Source of the DNA: Euonymus europaeus
Lineage: Eukaryota > Streptophyta > Magnoliopsida > Celastrales > Celastraceae
Assembly (NCBI GenBank): GCA_963580455.1
Contig: OY756972.1
Coordinates: forward strand, 8,075,001-8,139,000
DNA: 64,000 nucleotides
Direction of reading: 5' to 3'
Numbering within the stretch: position 1 is the first letter of the stretch; the number at the start of each line of letters is the position of its first letter. A program made the position numbers and the translations under genes. Shown here piece by piece: positions 1-11,546 of this stretch. The notes under the pieces were generated by a model. That model saw only the letters and a list, made by a program, of their open reading frames with translations, ran no database searches and was not told the DNA's origin.

Positions 1-198
1 ACCTGACAATCAAGTCCAGTCGCTCCATTGCCTACAACCCATCTCTCTTTGCCACACTACCGAACCCTCTTAGTTACCTTGCAGCCCAATTTCTTAGCTC
101 CAGTCTGGCCAATCAGGCCTGTACAATTATGTTGCAAACACATACATTGTGACTTGTCACCTATCAAATTATTTTTCTAACGTAGCTAACAAGCATTC
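1..198. other. Unassigned edge sequence
   Basis: I see no coding or repeat structure here. The last five bases (194-198, CATTC) are a candidate target duplication for the element that follows. Confidence 0.4.
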
Positions 199-468
199 TG
201 CAATGATTGTGGAGCAAATCTAGAGATATTATATTCATCAAAAGTGTACTGATTACAACATAGATATTTTTCATGCCAAACCATTACAAAAGACTCTTAC
301 TTAAAGATAAATCCCAACGATAACAAGACAAACGGTAACAAAAGTCTCCACCTAATAAAGGCAGACTTAGACCAACACACTAATATGGGATAACAACAGC
401 TATTCCTTGATTGGCACAACACATGTCCCTGCAGATGACATTTCCTTTGATGCTTTTAATTGGAGACA
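199..468 (-). repeat. 3' LTR of the miniature chromovirus
   Basis: 270 bp, bounded TG..CA, near-identical to 1030-1299. The chromodomain reading frame runs a short way into it. Confidence 0.8.
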
Positions 469-1012
469 CATTCCATTTCCTTCCCCTTGAAGAACAATCT
501 CGTCCGCGAGATCAAGATCGAGAAATTTTGCTCTCAACTCCCGTAAGTTTTCCCAAGTAGCGTCCTCCATAGGAAGCCCCGACCAGAGTACAAGAACTTG
601 ACAGGTCTCCCTTCCTCGTTTTTGCACTCTTCTGTGCCCCATAATGCGCTCCGGTAGTAAGCGTGCTCCCCATCCATGGAAAATTCTGGTAGTGTGTGCA
701 CCTTGATATCCTTTCGACCCACGACTGCCTTGAGGTTGGAAACGTGAAAAATAGGGTGAACACGAGAGCTCAGAGGTAAGTTCAAACGATAAGCTACTGT
801 GCCGATTTTGTGGGTAATCTCAAAAGGTCCATAGAATCTTGGAGCAAGTTTGAGAGCCCGATGACTAGTCACTGAACTCTGGCGATACGGCTACAGTCAT
901 AGAAATACTTTATCACCAACATTGAATGTTCGTTCAAATCTATGAGAGTCCTTTTGCTGCTTCATTCGATGTTGGGCCACTACCAGATTGTCTTTCAAAA
1001 TGTTGTAATAAC
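400..1012 (-). pseudogene. Integrase C-terminus and chromodomain remnant
   Basis: On the minus strand, from about 1012, the translation starts in the integrase C-terminal domain (around DSHRFERTFNVGDKVF), has stops near 895, then runs through [19 protein letters not shown] and [10 protein letters not shown]. After a frame change it enters a chromodomain ([15 protein letters not shown]) with the tail LADEIVLQGEGN. In chromoviruses this domain binds modified histones and steers integration. At least one frameshift (about 600-650) and internal stops make it non-functional. It is all that remains of the element's polyprotein. Confidence 0.85.
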
Positions 1013-1018
1013 CTCCCT

Positions 1019-1029
1019 CTGATACCAAA
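1019..1029 (-). promoter_or_regulatory. tRNA-Met primer-binding site
   Basis: The plus strand reads CTCTGATACCA, the reverse complement of TGGTATCAGAG, just inside the 5' LTR (1030-1299). Minus-strand DNA synthesis would start here. Confidence 0.8.
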
Positions 1030-1299
1030 TGGAACGATTGTGGAGCAAAGCTAGAGATATTATATTCATCAAAAGTGTACTAATTACAACATAGATATTT
1101 TTCATGCCAAACCATTACAAAAGACTCTTACTTAAAGATAAATCCCAACGGTAACAAGACAAACGGTAACAAAAGTCTCCACCTAATAAAGGCAGACTTA
1201 GACCAACACACTAATATGGGATAACAACAGCCATTCCTTGATTGGCACAACACGTGTCCCTACAGATGACATGTCCTTTGATGCTTTTAATTGGAGACA
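1030..1299 (-). repeat. 5' LTR of the miniature chromovirus
   Basis: 270 bp, the partner of 199-468; the primer-binding site abuts its left edge. Confidence 0.8.
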
Positions 1300-2210
1300 C
1301 GTTCCACATTCCAACCACTCCCAAATCCAAAATACTATCCACAAATACCAAAGAAGCATATATTTAAGAGCTTAACTCAAAAATTCACTAAAATAATATT
1401 ATCACCATTATTTTAATTTCTATATCTTATCTCATAGAAAAAATCTTCATTCAAAAACTAATTACTGAGGGTCTAACTCAACGCACCCGTTAGAAAGGTA
1501 GTATTGTATGATACATTTATTGCGTCAAATTCTTAAAAACAACATAAGCATTGGTTAGACCAATCGTCATCTTTGGAATATTTTTTTTCCGAATTCTCAA
1601 CTAATGATATCTCAACGTTAAATTCATATTTGAATAGTTCTCAGACCCTCTCGACTAGTCAACAAGTCATATATTCTCGGAATAGTTATTTGTTCTCAAC
1701 AGTCACCCGACTCGCTTGTCAATAATCCACTCATATTGACGTTGCTCTTTCATTCATTTATTTATTTTACAAATAATTACGAAAGAAATATCAAATGTTA
1801 TACCTTGGAGCATGGGTATACAATCCATAACCACAACTATTATCATACTAAATTTTGAAAACATCTTATCATTGGTTTTCTACATTATATCAAGTCCCTT
1901 GATTTATTGGCCACTATAGGATCATGTATCAATTCTGATCCTTTTCATGTCTCGGATAATTGAGCACTCATAAAACCTCGTACACCATCACAACTCCAAC
2001 ATTGGTTGATCTTTACGAGGACCGCTACATGTGTATACCCTTATTGCACGCATAATTAACACAACCTTATTGATACAAACTATACGAGGATTTATGAAAA
2101 AAGAGAACATACTAGATCAACTGGGCTCGTGACATGGCCTGAAATTGCACTACCTAATATCAAACTACTAGTGGACACATAACCCTAAGTCTGTAAGTCT
2201 CATAACCTCA
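1300..2210 (-). other. Leader of a Tekay-like element, then unassigned DNA
   Basis: From about 2210 down to 2080 the minus strand reads as the leader that follows the primer-binding site at 2211. A stretch near 2100-2150 (CAGGCCATGTCACGA on the minus strand) closely matches the leader at 61467-61500 of another element, which supports this. Below about 2000 I see no gag frame and no other recognisable structure. Confidence 0.5.
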
Positions 2211-2222
2211 CTTTGATACCAA
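2211..2222 (-). promoter_or_regulatory. Degenerate tRNA-Met primer-binding site
   Basis: The minus strand reads TGGTATCAAAG three bases after the LTR end at 2225, one base off the TGGTATCAGAG consensus. Confidence 0.7.
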
Positions 2223-2224
2223 TT

Positions 2225-2970
2225 TGTCAAGCCCTGACCCGTGGAGCGTGAGGAAAAATGAAGAAATCAACTATTTGTGCAGTATTCACCCTGAATAAAA
2301 ACACCCTCCAACAAACAAAAAAAAGGCAGCATCTCCCCATAAATTGAAGGATGCCACCCTGCACAAAAAAAATATAAACAACCACTTCTAATATTCAATA
2401 CAAAATACCAACAACCTCCACAATCTATGTCCCTCAGGGTCTCACAACCACCACATACATAATAATGTCTGACATAGGAGTCCTGATCACACTGAGTCCC
2501 CTCCTGGCCCATCCAAAATAATCATATCATAACAAATATAAATTCAACCACTCACCATCGAGTTGAAAAAATGTAAAAATACTTTCGTTCCATAAATAAA
2601 TAAACATATTAATATTATAAGACAACTCTACTATGTCAGGCCATCACGGTCACACCCAGTCCTGCTGATCTGGAGTACCTACACTAGTAAATGGCTCACC
2701 TAAAATGATAGAAAATAAATAGGGTGAGTCGAAGGCTCAGTAGGGATATCAAAAAAGAATAATGAACAAAGGAAGAAATGTGAATAACGGAATAAATGCA
2801 ACATTATCCTATCTAAACAATGTCTCTATACACCCATCCAAACCTCCGAACACCCATCCCATGACTTCGGTAAGGTTGTGGATCGCTCCCACGCCTTTAT
2901 CCTTCACCATATTCACTAGCACCATAAATTGGTTCGCCTGGTAATCCATGGAGAAAGTAAAAATTCATCA
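2225..2970 (-). repeat. Partial Tekay-like LTR, minus orientation
   Basis: Starts TGTCAAGCCCTGACC on the plus strand, so on the minus strand the LTR ends in TGACA. Its sequence is the reverse complement of about 4680-5425; for example ACACCCATCCAAACCTCCG near 2829 matches CGGAGGTTCGGATGGGTGT near 4837. Homology fades near 2970, so only the 3' part of the LTR remains. The primer-binding site on its left marks it as a 5' LTR. Confidence 0.8.
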
Positions 2971-2987
2971 ACACAGTTTCTTATTCA

Positions 2988-3262
2988 CCAGCTCTTCCAT
3001 CGAGAACGTCAAAGATTCATAACATCTTCCACGTATCAATGTTGCGAAAGTACGAGCCAGATCCTTCACATGTAATAGATTGGTTGACAATCAATGTTTT
3101 AGAGGCTGTAACTTATGTAGTGTAACCATTGCAGATTCTAGATAGGCGAGAGAAAGTCACAAGATCGAGTGTCATCCTATTGGTTAGAGTATTATGGCAA
3201 CATCACAGAGTAGAGGAATCAATGTGAGAGTTAGAGTTTGCAATGAAGGAGAAATATCCTTT
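2988..3262 (+). pseudogene. Integrase tail and chromodomain, Tekay-like
   Basis: The plus strand encodes the end of a chromovirus integrase: KIHNIFHVSMLRKYEPDPSH followed by an ILDRREKVTR-like linker, then a chromodomain core beginning LVRVLWQHHRVEES. Stops occur near 3115 and 3210 and the frame shifts. A polypurine tract and an LTR in the same orientation follow, as expected at the 3' end of a Tekay/Del element. The LTR piece directly to the left has the opposite orientation, so the element has been rearranged. It cannot make a working integrase. Confidence 0.75.
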
Positions 3263-3314
3263 CCTATTTGAGTCACTAGATGCGTGTTTTAATTTCGAGG
3301 GAAATTTTTTTATT

Positions 3315-3326
3315 AGGGTGGGAAGA
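3315..3326 (+). promoter_or_regulatory. Polypurine tract
   Basis: AGGGTGGGAAGA directly before the LTR start TGTAAAATCCC. This is the usual primer for plus-strand synthesis. Confidence 0.7.
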
Positions 3327-5425
3327 TGTAAAATCCCATGCCGAGAAAAAAAACTATATATATATATGTGAAAAATAGAATAAATAAATAAATAAATAAG
3401 AGAACACAACAAGTAAATGATTCAAAAAAAAAATGTTAAGAATATAAGTTTATTAGTGGTTGTTTAGCATTAAAAAAAAACGTGAAGTCTAGCTTCACTT
3501 TACTTCACTCGGGTCTTTCTTCCTTTCAAAGCCAAAAGAGAAGCTTTTGTTTTATATTCATCTCTTCCACTCTATCTCACAACAACCCAGCTTCTTCCAT
3601 CTTGTTAAGCCAAATTCAACCTTCAATTTCCTTCATCTTCAAGATTCTCATGGTAATTTCTTAGAAATTCTCTCTCTTGTTGTTCATGGATTCTTCTCTT
3701 TCTAACCCAACTTCTTTCTTGCTTTGCTGAAGATTATTGCCACCAAAGACCTTCACCAAGTTTGATTTAGACATCAATATCCAACTCCTTTTCACTACTT
3801 GGTAAGAATTCTATCTCAAGAATTCAACAGTTAAGGAAATTATAGGTTTTTAGGGGATTTATGAATTTCAATGTTCTAGTAATTTGGTTAGACTTAAATT
3901 GTGTTGAATTGTTAAGTTTAGGTGTGGGTTTTGAAAATCCAATGGGGATTTGTTCTTGAAGTAGAAGTTGGAGAAGAAAAAAAACCAAGAAGACTTCCCT
4001 AGGCTTATAATTGTTAAGTAAATGTTGGGTTAACTTGGAAAGTAATATATAATGGGATTGTAATATTTAGCCTTGATTAATATGGTAGATAGTAGTTAGC
4101 CTTGATTAACATGGTAGATGGTAGAATGTTAAGTTTTAGAGAAATGAGATAATTTTTGGAATATGGGATTTTGAAATTGGGATGTTAGAAGGTTTGCGCT
4201 TATGGAATTAAATTTCATTTATTTTTATTAAATAGGTTAGTGAATTAACTTGGAAGATACTTGCTTTGGTGATAGACATTGGGTGTTGTCGACAAAGAGA
4301 TAGGGATACTGTTTTGCTTCCTTGGTTAAATTTTCTTGTTCCTAAAAAGCTTTGAAAGTTATCTTTTGACTCTTTTGTATCTTATTCAATTTTATAAATT
4401 CGTTTGGGCTACTCTTGATTGTTCAAGAGGGCCAAACCCGCTATAAGATTAATTGTATGATCTTTTCTTTGATTGTTTTATTATATATGTACATACGCAT
4501 TTACCCCTAAACGTGTTAAGCTCGATTGACACGTTTTTGGATCTTCATGTGATATGAAATATGTGACATAGCATTTTCATGGGTTTAATGTGCATTCAGT
4601 GACATGATGAACCACTGGGAAAGAGCTTGGGTGTTTCCATGTTTAGGAATGGTGATTCGGGATTGAAGATTGTGATTTCTAATGGGATTGTAAATGAAAT
4701 TGGTTGATGGAACTAAACCTCTTCATGGATTTATTGTGAAGACCAATTTACCGTGTCGATGAATATGGAGTAGGGTATAGGTATGTGAGCGATACATGAC
4801 CTTTACGCAGTTATGGGATGGGTGTTCGGAGGTTCGGATGGGTGTACGAAAACATTTTTCCACATAGCATTTTGATGCATTCATTCCGTCCTTGGAAATT
4901 TCTGTCTTATTTCGTTACTCTTAGTTGATATCCCTACTTCCCTACTGAGCATTCGACTCACCCTATTTACTTCTTTTCCTTTCAAGTGAGCCTTTTACTA
5001 GTACAGATCCTCTAGATCAGCATGACGAGGCGTGACCGTGGTGGCCTGACTTAGTAGAGTTATCCTGGAGTGTGTTTAGTTGTTTGTTCCTTTTATTTAT
5101 GTTTTGATACTTGTTATGGCGAGTAGTTGGATACTTTCATTGTTATGGCTATTTTGGAAGGGCTAGGAGAGGACTCCGTGTGATCGGGTCTCTTTTGTCA
5201 TATTATATATGTGGTTGTTGAAGAAACCTTGAGGGGCTTGGTATGGAGAATGTTTGGTGTTGTTGTTTGGATTATAGAAGTGTTGTTTTTATATGTTTGT
5301 GCAGGGTGGCATTTTTCAGTTTATGGGGAAATGCCGCCAAAATTTTTATTGAAATTTGTGACGTGTTTAGTGTGAGTAGGCATGGTTTGTTGTTTAGCTC
5401 ACGTTCTGTAGATCGGGGCATGACA
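3327..5425 (+). repeat. 3' LTR of a Tekay/Del-like gypsy element
   Basis: About 2.1 kb, beginning TGTAAAATCCCATGCC and ending GGGGCATGACA. It follows a purine tract and chromodomain remnant in the same orientation. Its second half is repeated inverted at 2225-2970. No five-base duplication matches across the outer ends (2220-2224 CAATT, 5426-5430 GATGT). It holds only small chance reading frames. Confidence 0.8.
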
Positions 5426-5488
5426 GATGTCACTGAAAGCTAGGCCCATTTCCATAGCATCCTCAAAACTCTTCATTGCGATTTTTTT

Positions 5489-5506
5489 GGGGGGGGGGGG
5501 GGGGGG
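5489..5506 (+). repeat. Poly-G run of 18
   Basis: Seven T then 18 uninterrupted G, one T and three more G. It could form a G-quadruplex or be a sequencing or assembly error. Confidence 0.8.
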
Positions 5507-6066
5507 TGGGAATGAGTTTCGATGCGACGAAGGATTGTTGCAATAGTCGACAATACTTAGTAGATATGAGTGCGATAGAAGATAAGGGAGCAGACGGCTG
5601 TTGGAATAAGGAAGCCATTATCAGAATTTTTGAAGCTTGAGATAAATGACAATGGCAGGTGTGGGAGAATTTCAAGAGTGAGAAAAATCATTTAGGGTTT
5701 GGCCTTTAAAAAGCTTCCGTATTTAATGATAATGCCTATATGGCACAGATAGTGTAATCGATTCATCGGAACATGCCAGACGTTATGTCAGCGAAAGACA
5801 TTGGATGTGACCGGTACTGAAACAATGTGAACTCTATATACTCGTGCCCGCATCCTATGGTCACAATGGTATTATCAAGATATGATTACATTGCTTTGGA
5901 AGTACATGAAGCTGTATTACTTTGAATTTGATAATCAACTATTGGAGTGCAATGCAGTCTCGTTGCATTTACCCACAGTAAAAAACATGTTTTGAACAGC
6001 CCAAACAACCTCACATTATTCATATAAAAATGAAAACAGAAAGTGACCATTAAAGAGAAATCGGGT

Positions 6067-6361
6067 CTAGTCTTTGAAGGCATCAGTGACTTCATCCAAG
6101 AAAGTTTTTAGGTGTACGGAGACATCCAAAAGAGACTCTTGCAGTTGGTAAAGGTATTGTTCCATAGCTTTTCTCTCAACAAAAGTCGAGGAGGTACACC
6201 AGCACCCCTTTCGCTTTGCAAAGTACACTCGATAGTTCATGGATACGATGCTCATATTGGTTTAGTTCATCCTCAAGTTCTTTTATCTCATCTGAGTCTT
6301 CCAGATGAGGCTGAGGGAATTGGTCGTCAGCAACAGTTGTTCCTTTCATCATATCGAACAT
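6067..6361 (-). pseudogene. Unidentified coiled-coil-like fragment
   Basis: Two overlapping minus-strand frames share one theme. The upstream frame (6361 to 6176) has an acidic heptad-like stretch, DEIKELEDELNQYEHRIHEL. The downstream frame (6255 to 6067) continues with LYQLQESLLDVSVHLKTFLD. A one-base shift near 6200 would join them. I do not recognise the family; a gag-like or coiled-coil fragment from a decayed element is possible, as is chance. Confidence 0.3.
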
Positions 6362-7210
6362 TCAATCTCTATTGCTCTTTTCTTTTGATTTTTTGGATAG
6401 GGGCAAAGAAGAGTCAAGCCTTGAATGGGACTCCATGAATCCAGAGGAAGCTAAGGAAAATGTGTGTTTCGAAAGTAGTTGGATGATATTTTATATAGGG
6501 TGGAAAGCGTGAGAAAACCCCCAAGAATTAATGCCCATTAACTTAAAGGAGTTGGGTGGTTGACCCAGCTAAATCTGGAGTATCCATTTATAAGATGTGG
6601 TATAGAACAAGATAAGGATGAGGGTAAGAGAAGATTAAAGTTGTTAATTAGATTTTGATGCAGATTAATTGATCTTACCTTGAAAATAAGTAAAATCATT
6701 TAATTGTCCAAAGAGAGGTGAGACAACATTTAAATAAGGTATACAACCAAGTCAATATTACACTCGGCCGTGTGTGGGTAATTGTTGAACACAAAAAATG
6801 CTTGTTGGACAATTGGGCGAAGCATAATTACTGTGTGGACAAGGAAAACACCCAAAGAAGAAGAAATGAAGCAGTTCACCCAGCCCAGTCAGATTTCGCT
6901 CGACTAGTATGTAGTTATAAGCAATTACAAGTCGTGGGTAGTTGCATACTCTAATAGTTATCCAACAGTTAAGCTAAAGTGGCTCAAAGAGGTTATTATG
7001 AACAAGTGTAGATCCATGAAGGAAGACTCAGAAAAGGCCTCTGCACACTCCTACGCAAGAATGCCAATGCTCTTTCATTTTCTAGTGTAACCCTAAGCCT
7101 AGCTTTACTGCAATTCTAACCTAGTTTTTGGTAACCTTTAACTTTAGATTTATTTTGGGCTCTTGATAGCTTTCACCCTATTTTGAAATTTTTCTTGAGA
7201 GGTTGTTGTA

Positions 7211-8531
7211 TGATAGGTATGAATATACCTCTTGTTTTTGGTGATAATAACTCTCTATTATCTCATTGATATTGTCAATTCGGTACATTTATCTATTATC
7301 TTGGATTTTGATAGGCAATTGATGGTGTGGAACAAAAAGGTGGCAAATATGGGCAAGATGAGAGCAAGAATAAGCCTAAAAATTATCCTGGGCATGATTT
7401 AAACACGCCTAGGCGGTACGGGCCACGTACGAAACAGGGGTGAATGCAAAAAATTCAGGAAAACTGCATTTTCTAGAGCAGCGCCTAGGCGCCCCTGCAC
7501 AAAATTGGCAGCTTTTATTTCGCGAAAGCCCTAAAAACTGCACACTTGTGACTTATCGAACGGCCGTTCCAGGGAGCGAAAAACAGAGGAAAGAAGGAGG
7601 ATTCAAGGCTTGAAGGAGCGATTCTTCATCTTGGCTTGTGTTTCTTCCAATTTTGGGTTCTACCAATATGTTTCTCTCTCTTTGCTTGTCTCTTTCTCTC
7701 TCTATGAGTAGCTAAACTCTTTTTCACCAAGGCTAGGATGAAGCCTTGGGTTGAATGATGGTTGTATGAATTGATTTGTTTATATGTGAATCTATTTGGG
7801 TATAAATCTTTGGTTTCTATGATTATTGTGGATTCTTCTTAGTCTTTGTGCTTGATCACCACTTAGGGTTTTGAATGGATTTGTTTGATGGATTTTGTAG
7901 ATGGTGAAATATCTATTTAATCATGCTTCTTGGGACCTTAGATTGCAATTGTTGTTTCCATTAGGTTTGGAACAAGTTTGTATGAATCCTATTTCCATTG
8001 AGCTTTCATGAATTCTTATGCATGTCTAGACCAATAAGATGGCTAGAAATGTTGATAGGAACATCCAACCTAGACCAATAAGATGGCTAGTAATTGATAT
8101 GAGGGAAATTGGCTTGAGTGTGCTAAAACCGACTTAGGTACGGATTCGTTATACCCGGATTGATAAATGTGTGAGTGAATTGGTTGTGTTTGCACATCAT
8201 TGACCCTTGGTGGATTTCGAAGTCTTGGTGCTTCATTCTTCTACTTGAATTCATTGCATTAGTATAACTTGCCTAGTGATAAATTGCATTAGCATTTGCA
8301 TTCTTCAATATAAAAATTCCAAAAACACTTTACTTTTCTTGCTTGCATTCTTATTAAATTGTAAACCCAATCAACTTGAGCGGAACTTTAATTTTTTGCA
8401 TTGTCCATAAATATATACAAATAAACATTTGGATCAATTATAACTCTGTTTCTGTGGATACGATCTCTACTGACTACTTGTGCTATCCCTTCGACTAGTG
8501 CACTTGCTAGTAGGGTATTTTAAACCCAACA
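7211..8531 (+). mobile_element. Solo LTR, Athila/Tat type
   Basis: A 1321-bp segment beginning TGATAGGTATG and ending AAACCCAACA, flanked by the perfect duplication TTGTA (7206-7210 and 8532-8536). Near its 3' end, GTGGATACGATC and TGCACTTGCTAGTA resemble the LTR ends at 36480-36560 and 17510-17575. No primer site or coding region follows, so it is a solo LTR left by recombination between two LTRs. It contains two copies of TAGACCAATAAGATGGCTAG (near 8026 and 8073) and the palindrome GCGCCTAGGCGC (7481-7492). Confidence 0.85.
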
Positions 8532-9198
8532 TTGTACCCTTGCAATCGTTTGATTTCAATTTGCAATAAAATAGTTCCATTTCACCCAACTTTACTTCAA
8601 AATATATGGGAGACGATTTTATCTACGAACATGAGTTCCTGTTAGAGTAGGAAACTTCTTTGGTTAAGGGAGAGTCCTTGTTGATAAAGACACTTGCTTC
8701 TCATAACGAATTACCTCTATTCGAGGAGCTAGATGAAGAGCAAAATGTTTGGTTGCTCGATTAAGAGGACAGAGCACTGATTATGATTACCAAGTTGTGT
8801 ACATAGTTTATGGTGACTTCTTTGTCTTCTTGGCACATGTCAGCTGCTAGTTGGAAGGTATTTTTGGTGTTATCAAAAATGAAAAAAGGAAATTAATTAT
8901 GCAACATTATCTTTGGCAAAAAGTTATAAGATTAGCCTATGTTTGACTTATAATTCATGGTTCATTTTGTTCTTATACTTTCTGGTTGCTGTTTTTTCCC
9001 CATGAACTTTCTTCTTCTTGTAGTGTATTTGGTGGGTGGAGTTCTTCTTTTGCACAGCTTGATCGTTCTAGCCAATATAAATCAGGATCATGGGATGCGT
9101 AGCTTTGGGCATACTAGAGGTATGCTCGAACATATAATGTTGAGAAATTGAGTTGGTTTTAATTTGACTAGTCTAAATATGCTGCCATTACACTCTTA
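8532..9198. other. Unassigned spacer
   Basis: AT-rich sequence with no recognisable gene or element. A frame from 8608 (MGDDFIYEHEFLLE) soon meets stops and matches nothing I know. Confidence 0.4.
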
Positions 9199-9624
9199 CA
9201 CTGTTTGGGATTTGAGGAGAAATGAGGGTAAAATGAGGGGATTTTAAAAAATACAAGTATTTGGAAAGGGGGAACGAGAGAAGGAAATTAAAGGAGAAAT
9301 TTTTGATGGGCCAACACCAACATATTTCCATCTATATTGGAGGAAAGTGTGCGGCATTTGAGGGAAAACTGGCAGGCCTGTATTTTTTATCCAACAATTT
9401 TGAGATATGGTGGGACTACTTTTTTTACTATGCTTATAATAAAATGATAAGTGTTATTGTATATCATGAACAAAAAATATATTTTTTCACGTTTCTTTCC
9501 CCTACCTTTTAACATTCCAAATAAGAGAAGATAAAATTAATAATTTAGTCCCCTCTTGTTCCCTCCCCTACATTTTTCTTTCCCTCAAATTTTCTTTTCC
9601 CTCCACTCATAGCTTCCTAAATGT
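9199..9624. mobile_element. Candidate hAT-like MITE
   Basis: The ends CACTGTTTGGGATTTGAGG and (reverse complement of the right end) CTACATTTAGGAAGCTATG form a weak inverted repeat with G-rich and C-rich flanking arms, a layout common in non-autonomous hAT elements. The duplication is unclear (CTTA on both sides). Small frames inside are probably chance. Confidence 0.35.
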
Positions 9625-10519
9625 AGGCTTAATGACAAATGCCCTTAGAAGTTTGAAATCCCAAGGGAGAGAGAGGGATGGGAAACACTTTTTATTTTTG
9701 ATTTATTTCTTATATTTTAGAATTTTTATTTTAATTATTATAAAATATTTTCACATGGCAATCATTTTGCACATGAATCAATTGAAAGCATGTCAAACTG
9801 TCACGTCACTCTTTTGACTACCCAATTTCGAGAAAATATTTCTCGATGACTTGACTAAAATAAAACTAAATGTTTAGTGACTAATTTAAAATATTTAATT
9901 TTTCGGTCAAAAAAAATGATAGAAAATGCTAAAAGTAGTATTAAAGATTATTTAAATTACACTTATAAAACAAATTACACAAATGACAATCCATATCAAT
10001 TCATACACTAACGCCCTACTTGGGAAAATAGGGACTAGTGGAAATTATATGTTTTTAAAGTAGCAGTTCTGACCAGTTATGAGGGTAGCGGTCTTGGGTG
10101 TTTTTAGTAGCGATTTTTCAAACAGTAAATTCTAGATATGCAAGCAGAGCCTCAAATCGAACTTCGAACAAGTCGTACCAAATCAATGTTTGCAAAGATA
10201 AAAAGTCCACAACAAGTTAAACCAAGATATTATGCTCAGAGAAGAAACGCGAGCATGGTCATCGAAATAACGAGAAACACTCACCAAAGAAGGCGACTAG
10301 GAACCAAAGTAGTGGAGGTTGAGGACAGAGCAGCGTGAGAGAACTGGATGAGAGAAAGTTACGTGTATGAAACTAGGTAAGGGAAAAGAAGGGAATAAAT
10401 TTTTGAACCAATGAACTCGATGTTTTCTAAACCCATCAATTTTGTATTGCACTGGTTTTGGTGGGTTTTAAAACCCCACCAAAATCAATGAGTGAAAAAC
10501 CTATCAAAGCATGAGTTGA
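9625..10519. other. Unassigned spacer with a short hairpin
   Basis: No gene recognised. At about 10453-10485 the arms TTTTGGTGGG and CCCCACCAAAA form a strong inverted repeat around TTTTAAAA; this may be the centre of a small fold-back element. Confidence 0.4.
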
Positions 10520-11546
10520 TGTCAAGAACTGTTTGAGCCCCTGTACTTTCAAAAAAGAGTTAGTTGAAGCCCTCTACTTTTTTTTTCGGTCCAAAGAAGT
10601 CCCTCTACTTCATATGATGGGTCACGTTAGCCTTCATGTTATTTTCTGTCCAAAATTGCTGACTTGGCCGTTAGCTAATTGCATGGCATTTTTAAAAAAC
10701 TTAATCTTAAACATGACATGAATTTCTTGAAACAAAAACACAAAAAGTAAAAGTTAAAAAAATCTGGAAAAAAGGAGCGTCAAAAGTAGGTGGCTATTCT
10801 CCGGCAACACTAAAAGCACTTCTCCAACAATAATTTTCTGGCGGCAATTCATGTATTTTATAAAATTAAGTCCAGATTCTTGGTCACAAATCAAAGTGCA
10901 GGTTACCATCAGGCTCACAAATCTCTCTATTCTCAAGTCATTGTCCTTCTCAGCTTGCCTCGAGATCTGTGGTGATTTTTTGTTTCTCCGTTTCTCCAAT
11001 AAGAACAAAGATTGTGGTGATGACCTCATATTCCACTGTCTGTGTTGCAAAATCGAATGAGAAGGAGTAGATCTGAGGTTGCATGGACCAGATTAGACGC
11101 TCCAATCTCAGAAGCCTCAAAGCCTATTGACGAGTCCTATATGCAAGCTTTGTTTGGCGGTCGTGGAACTTGATTATTCTTAACTGTATGTGTTGCTTGT
11201 TTCCATCAAAGAACTATTCGAAATGTTTTTTTTTTATTTTTGATTTTTTTGATTATTATTATTATTATTATTATTTACTAGATTTTTGGGTTTATTTTTA
11301 TCATATATAAATTAATGACATGTGTCACCATTTCATTCATCAATGACACATGTGAAAAATTATTTAAAAAATAAAAAATTACATGTTAGCCACTAACTAA
11401 CAAACACATGAGCAATTTTGAACGGAAAATGACATTAAGGACTAATATGACCCATTTTATAAAGTAGAAAGACTTCTTTGAAAAAAAAAAGAGTTCAAAT
11501 GACATTTATTTAAAGTACAGAGCTAAAACGTTAATTATCCCTTTAA
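10520..11546. mobile_element. Terminal-inverted-repeat DNA element, about 1.0 kb
   Basis: The left arm (10520-10650: GCCCCTGTACTTTC, then TCCAAAGAAGTCCCTCTAC and TGGGTCACGTTAG) is inverted at the right (11400-11546, reverse complement AGCTCTGTACTTTAAA, CAAAGAAGTCTTTCTACTTT, ATGGGTCATATTAG). Arms of over 100 bp with an unrelated centre suit a Mutator-like or similar non-autonomous element. The interior shows no transposase. It ends about 400 bp before the start codon of the bHLH gene. Confidence 0.65.

Larger units (their letters stand above)
199..1299 (-). mobile_element. Internally deleted chromovirus (Ty3/gypsy)
   Basis: A 1.1-kb element on the minus strand. Two direct repeats of 270 bp (199-468 and 1030-1299) begin TG and end CA on the plus strand and differ at roughly ten positions. 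Next to the right copy, read on the minus strand, lies TGGTATCAGAG, the initiator-methionine tRNA primer-binding site, so the right copy is the 5' LTR. The primer site is followed within about 15 bases by integrase C-terminal sequence, so gag, protease, reverse transcriptase, RNase H and most of integrase are gone. A purine tract (AAGGGGAAGGAAATGG on the minus strand) precedes the 3' LTR. Flanks CATTC (194-198) and CGTTC (1300-1304) match at four of five bases. Confidence 0.85.
5426..7210. other. Mostly unassigned region with small minus-strand frames
   Basis: No gene or complete element recognised. It contains an 18-base G run and a short coiled-coil-like frame (both listed separately). The right end is the left flank of the solo LTR; bases 7206-7210 (TTGTA) are its target duplication. 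Confidence 0.4.

Noticed and set aside
3482..3664. Small serine/phenylalanine-rich frame
   Set aside because: It lies inside the Tekay-like LTR, has no domain and reflects CT-rich leader sequence.
2225..5425. A single large inverted-repeat (fold-back) transposon
   Set aside because: The ends are inverted, but primer site, chromodomain tail and purine tract show they are LTRs of a rearranged gypsy element.
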